In this document: positions 1 to 7,926 of the stretch, in pieces
Layout: the number at the start of each line of letters is the position of its first letter
How positions within the stretch are numbered: position 1 is the stretch's first letter
Assembly (NCBI GenBank): GCA_018064825.1
Contig: JAGHUL010000081.1
Coordinates: forward strand, 1 to 57,759
DNA length: 57,759 nt
Direction of reading: 5' to 3'
Source: Candidatus Colivicinus equi
Lineage (GTDB): Bacteria; Bacillota_I; Bacilli_A; Erysipelotrichales; Erysipelotrichaceae
Notes under the pieces: model-generated
What the model was told of the DNA's origin: nothing
Seen by the model: only the letters and a program-made list of their open reading frames with translations
The model's database searches: none
Translations under genes and position numbers: made by a program

Positions 1-1071
1 ACCTAAACGATTTGAAGTTCTTCTAATTTGTGCATGATCAAATAAAGCTGCTTCAATAATTAAACCTTTAGTATCATCTAAAATCTTTGTGTTATCTCCA
101 CCCATAATTCCAGCAATACCAATAGGTTTATTATCAGAAGTGATCATTAAATCACCTTTTTCAATAGTATATTCAATACCATCTAACGCTGTATAAGAAC
201 CTTCATAATCATCGACAACAGTAATATTCTTGTTAGGATTAGTTCTTAAATCATAGAAATGCAAAGGCTGACCTGTTTCTAACATTACATAGTTAGAAAT
301 ATCAACTAGATTATTAATAGCCTTAACACCATTGGCTTTCAAATGTGCCTTTAACCATTCTGGCGATTCTTTAATAGTTACATTGTTAACTACTTTAGCT
401 AGAAAATGAGTACAATTACTAGAATTAGAAGTTAATTTAAAATCAGATTTAGTACCAATATTTGACTTATTCTTATATTCAGGCAATGTTACTTTCTTAT
501 TTAAAATAGCTCCCATTTCATAAGCCATTGCAAACATTGATAAACAATCAGGTCTATTTGCATAAATAGAAACGTCAAGGATAACATCATCATATCCAAG
601 CTTCTTCAAAATTTCAGTATCACCAACTTCAAAACTGTCATCAAGTTCTTCAATACCGTTAATGCTTGGAGAATTTTCAGGAAGCAAGTCTTCTTTTATA
701 CCTAATTCCTTTAAAGAACATAACATACCATTAGAAGCTTGTCCTCTAATTACACCAGCTTTTATTTCGCCACCAGGAAGTTTTGCGCCAACTTTAGCAA
801 CGATAACCTTTAAACCTGCTCGGCAATTAGGAGCGCCACAAACAATATCAAGAACTTCAGTTCCAATATCAGTCTTAGTTAAGTGAAGATGATCAGAATC
901 GGGATGAGGAACACACTCTAAAACTTTTCCAACAACTAGATTTGTAGCATCAGAAAGTTTATCGATAGATTCAACCTCGAATCCACATTTAACCATTTGG
1001 TCAACAATTTGATCTAAAGTTAAATCACTTATATCTATAAAATCAGATAACCAATTTAAACTTAATTTCAT
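1..1071 (-). CDS. pheT: Phenylalanyl-tRNA synthetase beta subunit (N-terminal 357 codons, cut by window edge)
   Basis: Reading the minus strand from an ATG at 1071 gives an uninterrupted frame of 357 codons that runs off the left edge, so this is a window truncation and not a broken gene. The protein begins MKLSLNWLSDFI, typical of PheT. An EMAP-II/OB-like tRNA-binding domain follows at about residues 40-155 (VCGAPN, KVGAKLPGG, GMLCS motifs), then the B3/B4 editing region with NRPDCLS, and RPDC-type and LHFYDL motifs near residue 275. With PheS it forms the (alpha-beta)2 enzyme that charges tRNA-Phe; the beta subunit also edits mischarged Tyr. It lies 10 bp downstream of pheS and is surely co-transcribed from the T-box leader. 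Confidence 0.97.
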   Translation of the reverse strand, partial: MKLSLNWLSDFIDISDLTLDQIVDQMVKCGFEVESIDKLSDATNLVVGKVLECVPHPDSDHLHLTKTDIGTEVLDIVCGAPNCRAGLKVIVAKVGAKLPGGEIKAGVIRGQASNGMLCSLKELGIKEDLLPENSPSINGIEELDDSFEVGDTEILKKLGYDDVILDVSIYANRPDCLSMFAMAYEMGAILNKKVTLPEYKNKSNIGTKSDFKLTSNSSNCTHFLAKVVNNVTIKESPEWLKAHLKANGVKAINNLVDISNYVMLETGQPLHFYDLRTNPNKNITVVDDYEGSYTALDGIEYTIEKGDLMITSDNKPIGIAGIMGGDNTKILDDTKGLIIEAALFDHAQIRRTSNRLG

Positions 1072-1081
1072 ATTAATCCCC

Positions 1082-2110
1082 CTATCTCTTAAATCCTTTT
1101 AAGAATCTAACATCATTTGTGAATAAATCCCTTATATCAGAAACGCCATATTTTAACATTGCAATTCTTTCTATACCTGCACCAAATGCGAAACCTGTAT
1201 ATTTTTTAGAATCAATACCAGCCATTTCTAATACATTAGGATGAACCATACCAGAACCTAAGATTTCAATCCAACCAGTTCCTTTACATGTTGGACAGCC
1301 TTTACCACCACAAATATGACAAGTCATATCTACTTCAAATGATGGTTCAGTAAATGGGAAATATGAAGGTCTAAATCTAATTTTTGCATCCTTAGAGAAT
1401 AGTTCATGAATCATTAATTCAAGAGTACCTTTTAAGTCGGCAACAGTTATATTTTCACCAATAACCAATCCTTCACATTGCATAAATTGATGTGAGTGCG
1501 TAGCATCATCATCATCTCTTCTATATACTTTACCAGGGCATATTACTTTAATAGGCAAGTTATTAGCTTCTTTTTCTAGTACACGCATTTGAATAGCTGT
1601 AGTTTGTGATCTTAATAAATGAGTAGGATCAATATAGAAAGTATCTTGCATATCTCTAGCAGGATGTCCTTCTGGAGTATTTGCACGAGTAAAATTATAT
1701 AAATCTAGTTCAACTTCTGGCCCTTCCGCAACGTTATAACCCATGCCAATGAATACATTCTCTAATTCTTGTTTAACTAAAGATAAAGGATGCATTGTAC
1801 CTAATTTTGGATTGTAAGCATCTAATGAAATGTCAATCTTTTCGCTAGCTAGTTTTAAATCTAAAGCTTTATTTTCTAATTCTTCTTTTTTTGCTTCTAA
1901 AGCCTCAGTAATTGCTGATTTAAGAGTATTAACTTTAGCGCCAAAAGTAGGTTTCTCTTCAGGTGACAAGTCTCTCATTAAAGACATAAGTCCTTGTACT
2001 TTACCTTTTTTAGATAAATACTCGATTCTTAAATCTTCTAATAACTTAGTGTCTAAACACTCATCAATGGCTTTTAAAGCATCGAGTTTAAGTTGTTCTA
2101 AATCTTGCAT
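1082..2110 (-). CDS. pheS: Phenylalanyl-tRNA synthetase alpha subunit
   Basis: 342 aa, the usual PheS length. An N-terminal coiled coil (about 1-85) that contacts tRNA is followed by the class II catalytic core. Motif 2 is seen around RSQTTAIQMR and VYRRDDDDATHSHQF, and a CxxC-x2-CxxC zinc-like cluster (CHICGGKGCPTC) precedes GWIEILGSGMVHP; motif 3 is GFAFGAGIERIAMLKYG. The enzyme makes Phe-AMP and transfers Phe to tRNA-Phe in the cytoplasm. Start ATG at 2110 follows an AAAGGGG ribosome site. It is the first gene after a Phe-specific T-box, so expression should rise when uncharged tRNA-Phe accumulates. Confidence 0.98.
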   Translation of the reverse strand: MQDLEQLKLDALKAIDECLDTKLLEDLRIEYLSKKGKVQGLMSLMRDLSPEEKPTFGAKVNTLKSAITEALEAKKEELENKALDLKLASEKIDISLDAYNPKLGTMHPLSLVKQELENVFIGMGYNVAEGPEVELDLYNFTRANTPEGHPARDMQDTFYIDPTHLLRSQTTAIQMRVLEKEANNLPIKVICPGKVYRRDDDDATHSHQFMQCEGLVIGENITVADLKGTLELMIHELFSKDAKIRFRPSYFPFTEPSFEVDMTCHICGGKGCPTCKGTGWIEILGSGMVHPNVLEMAGIDSKKYTGFAFGAGIERIAMLKYGVSDIRDLFTNDVRFLKGFKR

Positions 2111-2125
2111 ATAATTTCCCCTTTC

Positions 2126-2318
2126 AAAATAAAAAGGTGGTCACAAGGTCGCTATAGCGAGGTACCACCTTAGTTTATTACTTAAATTCTTAACGCGAAT
2201 TAAACGTGGATGATTGGTCCAACTAAGAAGTGAATTCGTTATCTAGTTATTAGAATCTTGCACCGACCGATTCTTCTCTAAAATAACATCGATAATTACT
2301 ACTCTTCTATCAGCGTAC
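2126..2318 (-). promoter_or_regulatory. T-box leader (tRNA-Phe sensing) of pheST
   Basis: On the minus strand the leader carries the T-box core AAGGTGGTACC (2161-2171 region), which can pair in an antiterminator. It is followed by an intrinsic terminator whose arms are 2136-2140 and 2165-2169, with a T-run at 2131-2135. The base of stem I pairs AGAAG (near 2304-2308) with CTTCT (near 2226-2230). The exposed triplet TTC at 2232-2234, followed by A, is the best specifier codon and matches Phe. GGTGCAAG apical elements lie near 2255-2262. Uncharged tRNA-Phe is expected to stabilise the antiterminator. Stem boundaries are drawn by eye. Confidence 0.9.
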
Positions 2319-2324
2319 CTAAAC

Positions 2325-2330
2325 ATTATA
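2325..2330 (-). promoter_or_regulatory. -10 element of pheST promoter
   Basis: TATAAT on the minus strand sits about 7 nt before the inferred start of the T-box leader. No convincing -35 is seen, and the upstream region is occupied by the rplKA terminator hairpin. Confidence 0.5.
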
Positions 2331-2332
2331 AC

Positions 2333-2363
2333 ATAAAAAACTCTTTGAATAATCAAAGAGTTT
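2333..2363 (-). terminator. rplKA intrinsic terminator
   Basis: An 8-bp perfect stem (2341-2348 with 2353-2360, loop ATAA) is followed on the minus strand by six T residues. It lies just after the rplA stop and before the pheST promoter. Confidence 0.9.
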
Positions 2364-2372
2364 GTTTAGAAA

Positions 2373-3053
2373 TTATAGAGTTTCAACTTTAATTGCTGGA
2401 CCCATATTGCTAGAAATTGTAGCAGATTGAACGTAAACGCCTTTTACAGCAGCAGGTCTAACTTTTAATAGTTGATTATAAATTGTGTTATAGTTTTCAA
2501 CTAATTTGTCAGTATCGAATGAAGCCTTACCAAATAGACAGTTAATATTTCCTTCCTTATCTACACGGTATTGAACTTTACCTTTCTTAATTTCGTTAAC
2601 TGCTTGAGCAATATTAGGAGTAACTGTACCAGTTTTAGGGTTTGGCATTAAGCCTTTAGGACCTAAAATCTTACCTAATTTACCAAGTTCACCCATCATA
2701 TCAGGTGTAGCAACGATAATATCGAAATCGAACCAACCTTCTTTAATCTTAGCTAGAATTTCTTTATCGCCAACATAATCAGCACCAGCATTCTTAGCTT
2801 CTTCAGTCTTAGGACCTTGAGTAACTACTAATACTTTTTGAGATCTACCAGTTCCATTTGGAAGAACTAATGCTCCACGAATTTGTTGATCAGCTTGACG
2901 TGGGTCAACGTTTAATTTGAATGAGCATCTTAATGTAGCATCATACTTAACAGTTGTAGTCTTTTTAGCTAATTCACAAGCTTCAGCTACAGAATATTTT
3001 TTACCTTTTTCGATTAATGCTTTTGCATTGTTATAAGCTTTTGAACGTTTCAT
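2373..3053 (-). CDS. rplA: Large-subunit ribosomal protein L1
   Basis: 226 aa, the normal length for L1. It shows the family signature [14 protein letters not shown] (about residues 130-143) and the N-terminal [17 protein letters not shown]1 binds helices 76-78 of 23S rRNA, forms the mobile L1 stalk at the E site, and in many bacteria represses its own operon by binding the mRNA leader. The ATG at 3053 overlaps the rplK stop (TAATG), which indicates translational coupling. A strong terminator follows at 2333-2363. Confidence 0.98.
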   Translation of the reverse strand: MKRSKAYNNAKALIEKGKKYSVAEACELAKKTTTVKYDATLRCSFKLNVDPRQADQQIRGALVLPNGTGRSQKVLVVTQGPKTEEAKNAGADYVGDKEILAKIKEGWFDFDIIVATPDMMGELGKLGKILGPKGLMPNPKTGTVTPNIAQAVNEIKKGKVQYRVDKEGNINCLFGKASFDTDKLVENYNTIYNQLLKVRPAAVKGVYVQSATISSNMGPAIKVETL

Positions 3054-3466
3054 TAGTCAACTACCTCGATTCCCATATTTTTAGCAGTGCCTTCAATAAT
3101 CTTCATAGCGGCATCAACATCATTAGCGTTTAAATCAGGAAGCTTGTATTCAGCGATTTCCTTAATTTGAGCTTTAGTAACCTTACCAGCTTTAACTGTA
3201 TTAGGAGTACCTGATGCTTTTTCAATACCAGCAGCCTTCTTTAATAAGAATGCAGCAGGAGTAGTCTTAAGAACAAAATCAAATGATTTGTCTTCGTAAG
3301 CAGTGATAATTACTGGAACAACATCACCTGCTCTGTCCTTTGTTTGATCATTGAATTGAGTGCAGAACTGAGGCATATTAATACCTGCAGATGCAAGTGC
3401 TGGACCTGGTTTAGCTTGGCCAGCTTTGAATTGTAGTTTACAAACTTTTGCAACTTTTTTTGCCAT
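3053..3466 (-). CDS. rplK: Large-subunit ribosomal protein L11
   Basis: 137 aa, typical of L11. The N-terminal [20 protein letters not shown]-type region (residues about 9-28) and the C-terminal RNA-binding domain with [23 protein letters not shown] are both present. L11 forms the GTPase-associated centre with 23S rRNA and is needed for RelA activation. The start at 3466 is preceded by AAAGGAGG. In many Firmicutes nusG lies directly upstream; here a membrane-protein gene takes that place and rplK has its own promoter. Confidence 0.98.
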   Translation of the reverse strand: MAKKVAKVCKLQFKAGQAKPGPALASAGINMPQFCTQFNDQTKDRAGDVVPVIITAYEDKSFDFVLKTTPAAFLLKKAAGIEKASGTPNTVKAGKVTKAQIKEIAEYKLPDLNANDVDAAMKIIEGTAKNMGIEVVD

Positions 3467-3484
3467 AGAATTTCCTCCTTTTGG

Positions 3485-3521
3485 TTGTGGGTATAGCGGA
3501 GTAGTTGCGCTCCTTCCACAA
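3485..3521 (-). promoter_or_regulatory. Structured rplKA leader, possible L1 autoregulatory site
   Basis: The short 5' UTR folds into two helices. The outer helix is TTGTGG/CCACAA (3516-3521 with 3485-3490) and the inner is GGAG/CTCC (3510-3513 with 3498-3501). A strongly asymmetric internal loop of 2 nt versus 7 nt separates them. L1 operators in bacteria and archaea generally are two short helices around an asymmetric loop copying the 23S L1 site. The geometry fits, but no alignment was possible. Confidence 0.45.
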
Positions 3522-3529
3522 GCCTTTAT

Positions 3530-3558
3530 ATCATACTATAAACTATAAATAAATGCAA
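3530..3558 (-). promoter_or_regulatory. rplKA promoter
   Basis: Minus-strand -35 TTGCAT (3553-3558) and -10 TATGAT (3530-3535) are separated by exactly 17 bp. It lies immediately after the stop codon of the upstream membrane-protein gene at 3563. Confidence 0.75.
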
Positions 3559-3562
3559 TATA

Positions 3563-4042
3563 CTAGTATCTCTTATAATAGCATTTATCATCAAAAGCTA
3601 GGATGCATTTGAAGATTGGGTTTAATAATATCAATCCAATGCCAAACCAAAACTCTTGAGCGAAACATTTAGCTTTTTTGAATTCTAGAATAATTGAGAA
3701 TAAAGCCAAATAAATAATAATGACAACAACAAGGATAACTAATATTAAACTAGTTAAAGATCCATTAATAAATGCTGCAATAAAAAGGATTGATAACAAA
3801 ATAAATGGCGAAAAGAAAGCAAACCAGAAAGCAGTAGTCGTCCAATATAACTTATACTCAATATAGTGATTATAAATTGGAATAAATTGTTTCCAACCTC
3901 TTTCACCTGCTTTTTCTAAAATACGCCAATTTGCAATAATCATTACAGCTGTAAATGCAAGACCAATTAACCAATGATCTCTAAATATTCTATTGAAATT
4001 TAATATTAGTTGATCAATGGAATCAAATTTATAGCTTAACAT
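3563..4042 (-). CDS. DUF5684-like small membrane protein
   Basis: 159 aa with about four hydrophobic segments (roughly residues 27-43, 73-90, 92-115 and 130-150). The hallmark LEKAGERGWKQFIPIYNHY (about 46-65) resembles the 'EKAG..GW..iIPiYN' motif of the DUF5684 group, often found next to signal peptidase-like or stress membrane proteins. Function is unknown; the protein is inferred to sit in the cytoplasmic membrane. The start follows an AGGAGG site 12 bp after the yhaM stop, so it is probably the last gene of the long ftsA-led run. Confidence 0.7.
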   Translation of the reverse strand: MLSYKFDSIDQLILNFNRIFRDHWLIGLAFTAVMIIANWRILEKAGERGWKQFIPIYNHYIEYKLYWTTTAFWFAFFSPFILLSILFIAAFINGSLTSLILVILVVVIIIYLALFSIILEFKKAKCFAQEFWFGIGLILLNPIFKCILAFDDKCYYKRY

Positions 4043-4053
4043 AACATTGCCTC

Positions 4054-4983
4054 CTATTTATGTTTATAAAATACACGATTATCTAAGGCGAATATTTTTT
4101 GTGTAAATTCACCTTCATTAATTTCACTAAGTGCTTTATCAAGAATATTTATTCTAGCATCAATATTATCAATCATGAATAATAGTTCAGCTTCTAGAGT
4201 TTCAGGTCTAACTGGAGAGCCAAACTCGTATTGACCATGATGAGCAAGAATCATGTGTCTTAGCACAAGTAATTCTTCACTATCTTCAAGTTTAAGATCT
4301 TTTCCAATCTCTAAGAGTCTAGCATCCATGATTGAAATATGACCAAGTAATTTGCCTTGATTTGTATACTCTGTAACTACTGGAGAAGATAATTCTTCAA
4401 TTTTTCCTAAGTCATGAACGATAATTCCAGCAGTCAAATAATTGCGATCAATATTTGGGTATATCGTACAAAGACAATCCGCAATTTTTAGCATTCCTGA
4501 AACATGGGTTGCCAAACCACCAATGAAATTGTGATGTATTTTACTAGCAGCAGGATAACTATAAACTTTATCATCATAGTAATTTAAAGCAGCTGTAACA
4601 ATTTTGGCTAAATTTTCATTATCAATAGTATTAATACCCTTTTGGATACTGTCTCTTAATACTGAAGTAGGAATTGATGATCTAAATACATAATCATCGT
4701 AATTTATATCGTTTTGTGATACAGGCAGAACCGAAATAACTTTGCATTGTAAGTTACTTTTGTACTTAATAACTTCTAAATCAAAATTGTATACTTTACC
4801 AACTTCAAGATTTTTCTCAATCTCAGGTTTTACATCCCATAGTTTTGCATCAATTGCTTTACTTGAATCTTGTAAAGTTAATGTTAAATAAGGTGCTCCT
4901 GAATTAGTTGCGCCTTTAACTAAACTAGAAATAAGCAGTTTGATTGAAACATGTTCACCTTCTTTAAAATCTTTAACTTGCAT
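4054..4983 (-). CDS. yhaM: 3'-5' exoribonuclease YhaM
   Basis: 309 aa, close to the usual ~314 aa of YhaM. An N-terminal OB-fold (about residues 1-95; LTLTLQDSSKAIDAKLWD) precedes an HD domain. HD-type metal ligands are seen in HHNFIGGLATH, IVHDLGKIEE, and HMILAHHGQYEFGSPVRP. The enzyme trims RNA, and single-stranded DNA in some species, from the 3' end with Mn/Co ions. Its start overlaps the end of recX by 11 bp, showing tight coupling with the recombination regulator. Confidence 0.92.
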   Translation of the reverse strand: MQVKDFKEGEHVSIKLLISSLVKGATNSGAPYLTLTLQDSSKAIDAKLWDVKPEIEKNLEVGKVYNFDLEVIKYKSNLQCKVISVLPVSQNDINYDDYVFRSSIPTSVLRDSIQKGINTIDNENLAKIVTAALNYYDDKVYSYPAASKIHHNFIGGLATHVSGMLKIADCLCTIYPNIDRNYLTAGIIVHDLGKIEELSSPVVTEYTNQGKLLGHISIMDARLLEIGKDLKLEDSEELLVLRHMILAHHGQYEFGSPVRPETLEAELLFMIDNIDARINILDKALSEINEGEFTQKIFALDNRVFYKHK

Positions 4984-5803
4984 CTTGTACCTCCATAATA
5001 CTTTTTATATCGTCCATTTTGAAACCTTTTGATAATAAGGAACTCATAATGTGTTTATTCAAATCATAGTCTTTATATTTTTTACTATATTTAATATATA
5101 CTCTAGAATATTCCTTCTTTAATAATTCATATTCATTATTAATATTCAAATCAATCTGATTAATTACATCATTTACAATATCATAATTATAACCATTTAC
5201 GATTAATTTATTAATAATGCTTTGTTTTTTAGCATAAGACGATTTATTTTTAATAATTGATGAATATTTATTAGCTAATTGCAACGCCTTATCAAATTCA
5301 ACATCTTTATCTAAAGACATATTGGCATTAATAATTTCTTCAGATATACCATCTTTCAATAGTTTGTTCTTAATCGTTTTAAATGAATAGTTTGCATTAT
5401 TTAAATAATTAAGTCGATTTATACAATATCTATTATCATCAATTAAGTTATATTGTTTTAGATTATTAATAATTTTATTGATTAACTTAGAATCCAAATC
5501 AAATTTAAGAGATAAAAAATCTAATAATTGTTTTTCACTAAAATCTTTAATTGAAAGCTTACGCAGACAGCTATTATAAGCACTTATATATTTATCTTCT
5601 TGCTTAAACAATAAATACGTTTCTTCATCAATACCCTTTAAATTAGAATATTTAATATAAGTATCAAGAGAAATCCTTATTTTTTCATCGTTGTCTAAAT
5701 ACAAAAGAAAATAATTATTACAATCTTTTATTTTTTTAATTAAATAAGTATATTCAGTAATTTCAATTTTGTGATTTGTTAAAAAAGAGTTGATATCCAT
5801 CAA
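4973..5803 (-). CDS. recX: RecX-family regulator of RecA
   Basis: 276 aa, in the range of the longer Firmicutes RecX proteins. It is built from RecX three-helix repeats: FSEKQLLDFLSLKF...LIDDNRYCINRLNYL (about 85-130) and SFKTIKNKLLKDGISEEII (about 135-155), with a third degenerate copy near the C-terminus (LLSKGFKMDDIKSIM). RecX binds the RecA filament groove and tunes recombination. It is very rich in Asn, Lys and Ile, as expected in this AT-rich genome. recA itself is at 33028, so the regulator is not linked to its target. Confidence 0.85.
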   Translation of the reverse strand: MMDINSFLTNHKIEITEYTYLIKKIKDCNNYFLLYLDNDEKIRISLDTYIKYSNLKGIDEETYLLFKQEDKYISAYNSCLRKLSIKDFSEKQLLDFLSLKFDLDSKLINKIINNLKQYNLIDDNRYCINRLNYLNNANYSFKTIKNKLLKDGISEEIINANMSLDKDVEFDKALQLANKYSSIIKNKSSYAKKQSIINKLIVNGYNYDIVNDVINQIDLNINNEYELLKKEYSRVYIKYSKKYKDYDLNKHIMSSLLSKGFKMDDIKSIMEVQDAS

Positions 5804-5815
5804 TAATATTTTACT

Positions 5816-6583
5816 TTATTTATTGAAAATATTAACTAAATCGCGACTTGTCTCACGCATAAAAATTTCAAAATCTGGCACGTATGTATCATGTCCTGCA
5901 AAACATATAATAAATGGATGCTTTGCATAAACAATACCGATATCATTTGTTAAGTTATCATCTTCACCAGTTTTATGAGCTATTTTAATATCATCTACTA
6001 TATAGCCAGGAATTTTGTGATTAACTTGTTGTTCAGATAAACAATTATTAATATATGTTGAATATTCTTCATTAATAAATGTCTTATCATAGATTTGTTT
6101 TAATAAAGAAGCTAGCTCTTTTAAACAAATCTTATTTTCTAAACCTTTGCTTGCTGCAACAGAATCAAACAATAAACGATAGATTTTTGTTTTAACTAAT
6201 CCCATTGAAGCAAATTCATTATTCAATTTGTCCATGCCAAAATGTTTAATCAAAACATTAGTAGCAGTGTTATCGGATAATCTGATCATCAAATTACATA
6301 ATGATTCAATATCAATTTCAACATCGCCAGTAAAGCAGTTTAAACCACCACAACTAGGAAGCTTATCTTCACTCTTAACAACAATTTTTGTATTAAAAGA
6401 AGCTTCATTACGTGATACAAATCGGCAAATAGATAAATAGATTGGAAATTTAATAACACTAGCTGCCAAAAATTCATCATCTTCATTAAAGCCATGAGTT
6501 TCGTTAGTTAAACAATCAATAAAGTAATATCCTACATGTCCTTTAAGACTTTTGATCTTATTTTCAATTTCAGTAAAAATCAT
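5816..6583 (-). CDS. Class A beta-lactamase-fold serine hydrolase (PenP-like, no deacylating Glu)
   Basis: 255 aa. The penicillin-recognising fold is clear: SVIK (SxxK, about residue 42), LSDN (SDN, about residue 103) and HKTG (KTG, about residue 202). In the omega-loop position, where true class A enzymes have RxExxLN, this protein reads RLLFDSVAASKGLEN, so the Glu166 equivalent is absent. No signal peptide or lipobox is seen; the N-terminus is polar, which implies a cytoplasmic or unconventionally exported protein. A D,D-peptidase, esterase or amidase role is more likely than resistance. The ATG overlaps the stop of the deacylase gene by 4 nt, so the two are coupled. Confidence 0.8.
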   Translation of the reverse strand: MIFTEIENKIKSLKGHVGYYFIDCLTNETHGFNEDDEFLAASVIKFPIYLSICRFVSRNEASFNTKIVVKSEDKLPSCGGLNCFTGDVEIDIESLCNLMIRLSDNTATNVLIKHFGMDKLNNEFASMGLVKTKIYRLLFDSVAASKGLENKICLKELASLLKQIYDKTFINEEYSTYINNCLSEQQVNHKIPGYIVDDIKIAHKTGEDDNLTNDIGIVYAKHPFIICFAGHDTYVPDFEIFMRETSRDLVNIFNK

Positions 6584-7926
6584 ATTCTTATTGCCTTTCC
6601 TAAATTATTTTTAATAATCTCGCCATCTTTCAAAGCAATTTCTCCATTAATAATTACGTAATCAATGCCTTTTGGAGCTAATAAGTCTTCATCATAAGTA
6701 GCACAATCTTCGATATTATTTAAGTCAAATATTGTTATATCCGCATCAGATCCAACCTTCAAATTGCCTTTATTTATTAAGCCTATCTGTTTAGCGGCAA
6801 AAGTAGACATTTTGTTTATGCCATCTAATAAAGAAAGTTTATTAGTTTTAATATAGTCTTTTATAAACTTAGGGAAACAACCGGAAGCGCGTGGATGTCC
6901 ATGTCCATCATCTCTTGTACCATCTGATCCTACACATATATATTCTTTTTCATATGCTAGATCAATATCTTCATCATTCATAAAGAAACCTATCGCTTTA
7001 GTTTCAGGATAATTATTTCTAACTAGTTTAAATAATTCTTCATCGCAATACTTGCCTCTATATATTCCTGAAGATAGATATACATGAGAATAATCGCTAT
7101 GATATCGATCTAAAAAGTTTCCATCGTACGTTGTTGAACCAATGCTTGTACAAAACGCATTATATGGATAACAATCACAGCTCATATCAATTCCTTGATT
7201 ACGATAATCATCAATTTGTTTTAACAATTGAGGCATTTGCGAATATCCACCCATAGAACCAATATGTGAAAACTCTACACGAACTTTTGCTTGTTTAGCA
7301 ATTTCACATAATTCTTCGCATGCCGCAAATACTTCATCTTCATCTTGTCTAACGTGACTTGTAACTAGTTTATTTGAATCATGACATATAGACGCAATCT
7401 TAACTAATTCAGAAGTTGTAGAACCAGGAACATATTTAACACCAAACGATACGCCAAGAAGACCTTGATCAAGATATTCTTTAGCCATAATAGCCATCTT
7501 GTCTATAACATCATCAGATGCAGGGCAATATTTATTAATATCGAATTTTTCTCTAAGTGATGAATGGCCAACAAATAAACCCAAGTTTACATAAGAGCCA
7601 TATTTATCTAGATATTTATAATATTCTATTGGATCATAATTGTTATCACCACAATTGCCTCCAATATCAGTAGTAACGCCCATCAATAACGCTGACTTCG
7701 CCATTGAAAAAGTTGGCTTTCCATCAACAAAAGGATCTTCATGCATATGAATATCAATAAATCCAGGAGATACTATTTTATTAGATGCATCAATAACAAT
7801 ATCAGCAGAATCAATATTGTTGTCTAATGCAATAATTTTACCATCATCAATTAGAACATTAGTTATAACGTCTAAATTTTGACTAGGATCTACAACTCGA
7901 CCATTTTTAATGAGTAAACTACTCAT
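6580..7926 (-). CDS. Amidohydrolase, N-acyl-D-amino-acid deacylase-like
   Basis: 448 aa. Amidohydrolase landmarks are present: GFIDIHMHEDPF (HxH metal motif, about 56-67), GVTTDIGGNCGDN (the GNCG motif typical of D-aminoacylases, about 88-100), SHVRQDEDE (about 193), EFSHIG (about 221) and GSDGTRDDGHGHPR (catalytic Asp, about 335). It probably hydrolyses N-acyl-D-amino acids or D-amino-acid-containing peptides to free D-amino acids. It overlaps the 3' end of the permease gene by 8 bp and the next hydrolase by 4 bp, so transport, deacylation and a penicillin-recognising enzyme are made together. Confidence 0.85.
   Translation of the reverse strand: MSSLLIKNGRVVDPSQNLDVITNVLIDDGKIIALDNNIDSADIVIDASNKIVSPGFIDIHMHEDPFVDGKPTFSMAKSALLMGVTTDIGGNCGDNNYDPIEYYKYLDKYGSYVNLGLFVGHSSLREKFDINKYCPASDDVIDKMAIMAKEYLDQGLLGVSFGVKYVPGSTTSELVKIASICHDSNKLVTSHVRQDEDEVFAACEELCEIAKQAKVRVEFSHIGSMGGYSQMPQLLKQIDDYRNQGIDMSCDCYPYNAFCTSIGSTTYDGNFLDRYHSDYSHVYLSSGIYRGKYCDEELFKLVRNNYPETKAIGFFMNDEDIDLAYEKEYICVGSDGTRDDGHGHPRASGCFPKFIKDYIKTNKLSLLDGINKMSTFAAKQIGLINKGNLKVGSDADITIFDLNNIEDCATYDEDLLAPKGIDYVIINGEIALKDGEIIKNNLGKAIRI

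Noticed and set aside
1-1071. Truncated pheT pseudogene
   Set aside because: The frame is open to the window edge and normal in sequence; the cut is artificial.
5816-6583. Beta-lactam resistance gene
   Set aside because: No deacylating Glu and no export signal; calling it resistance is not supported.
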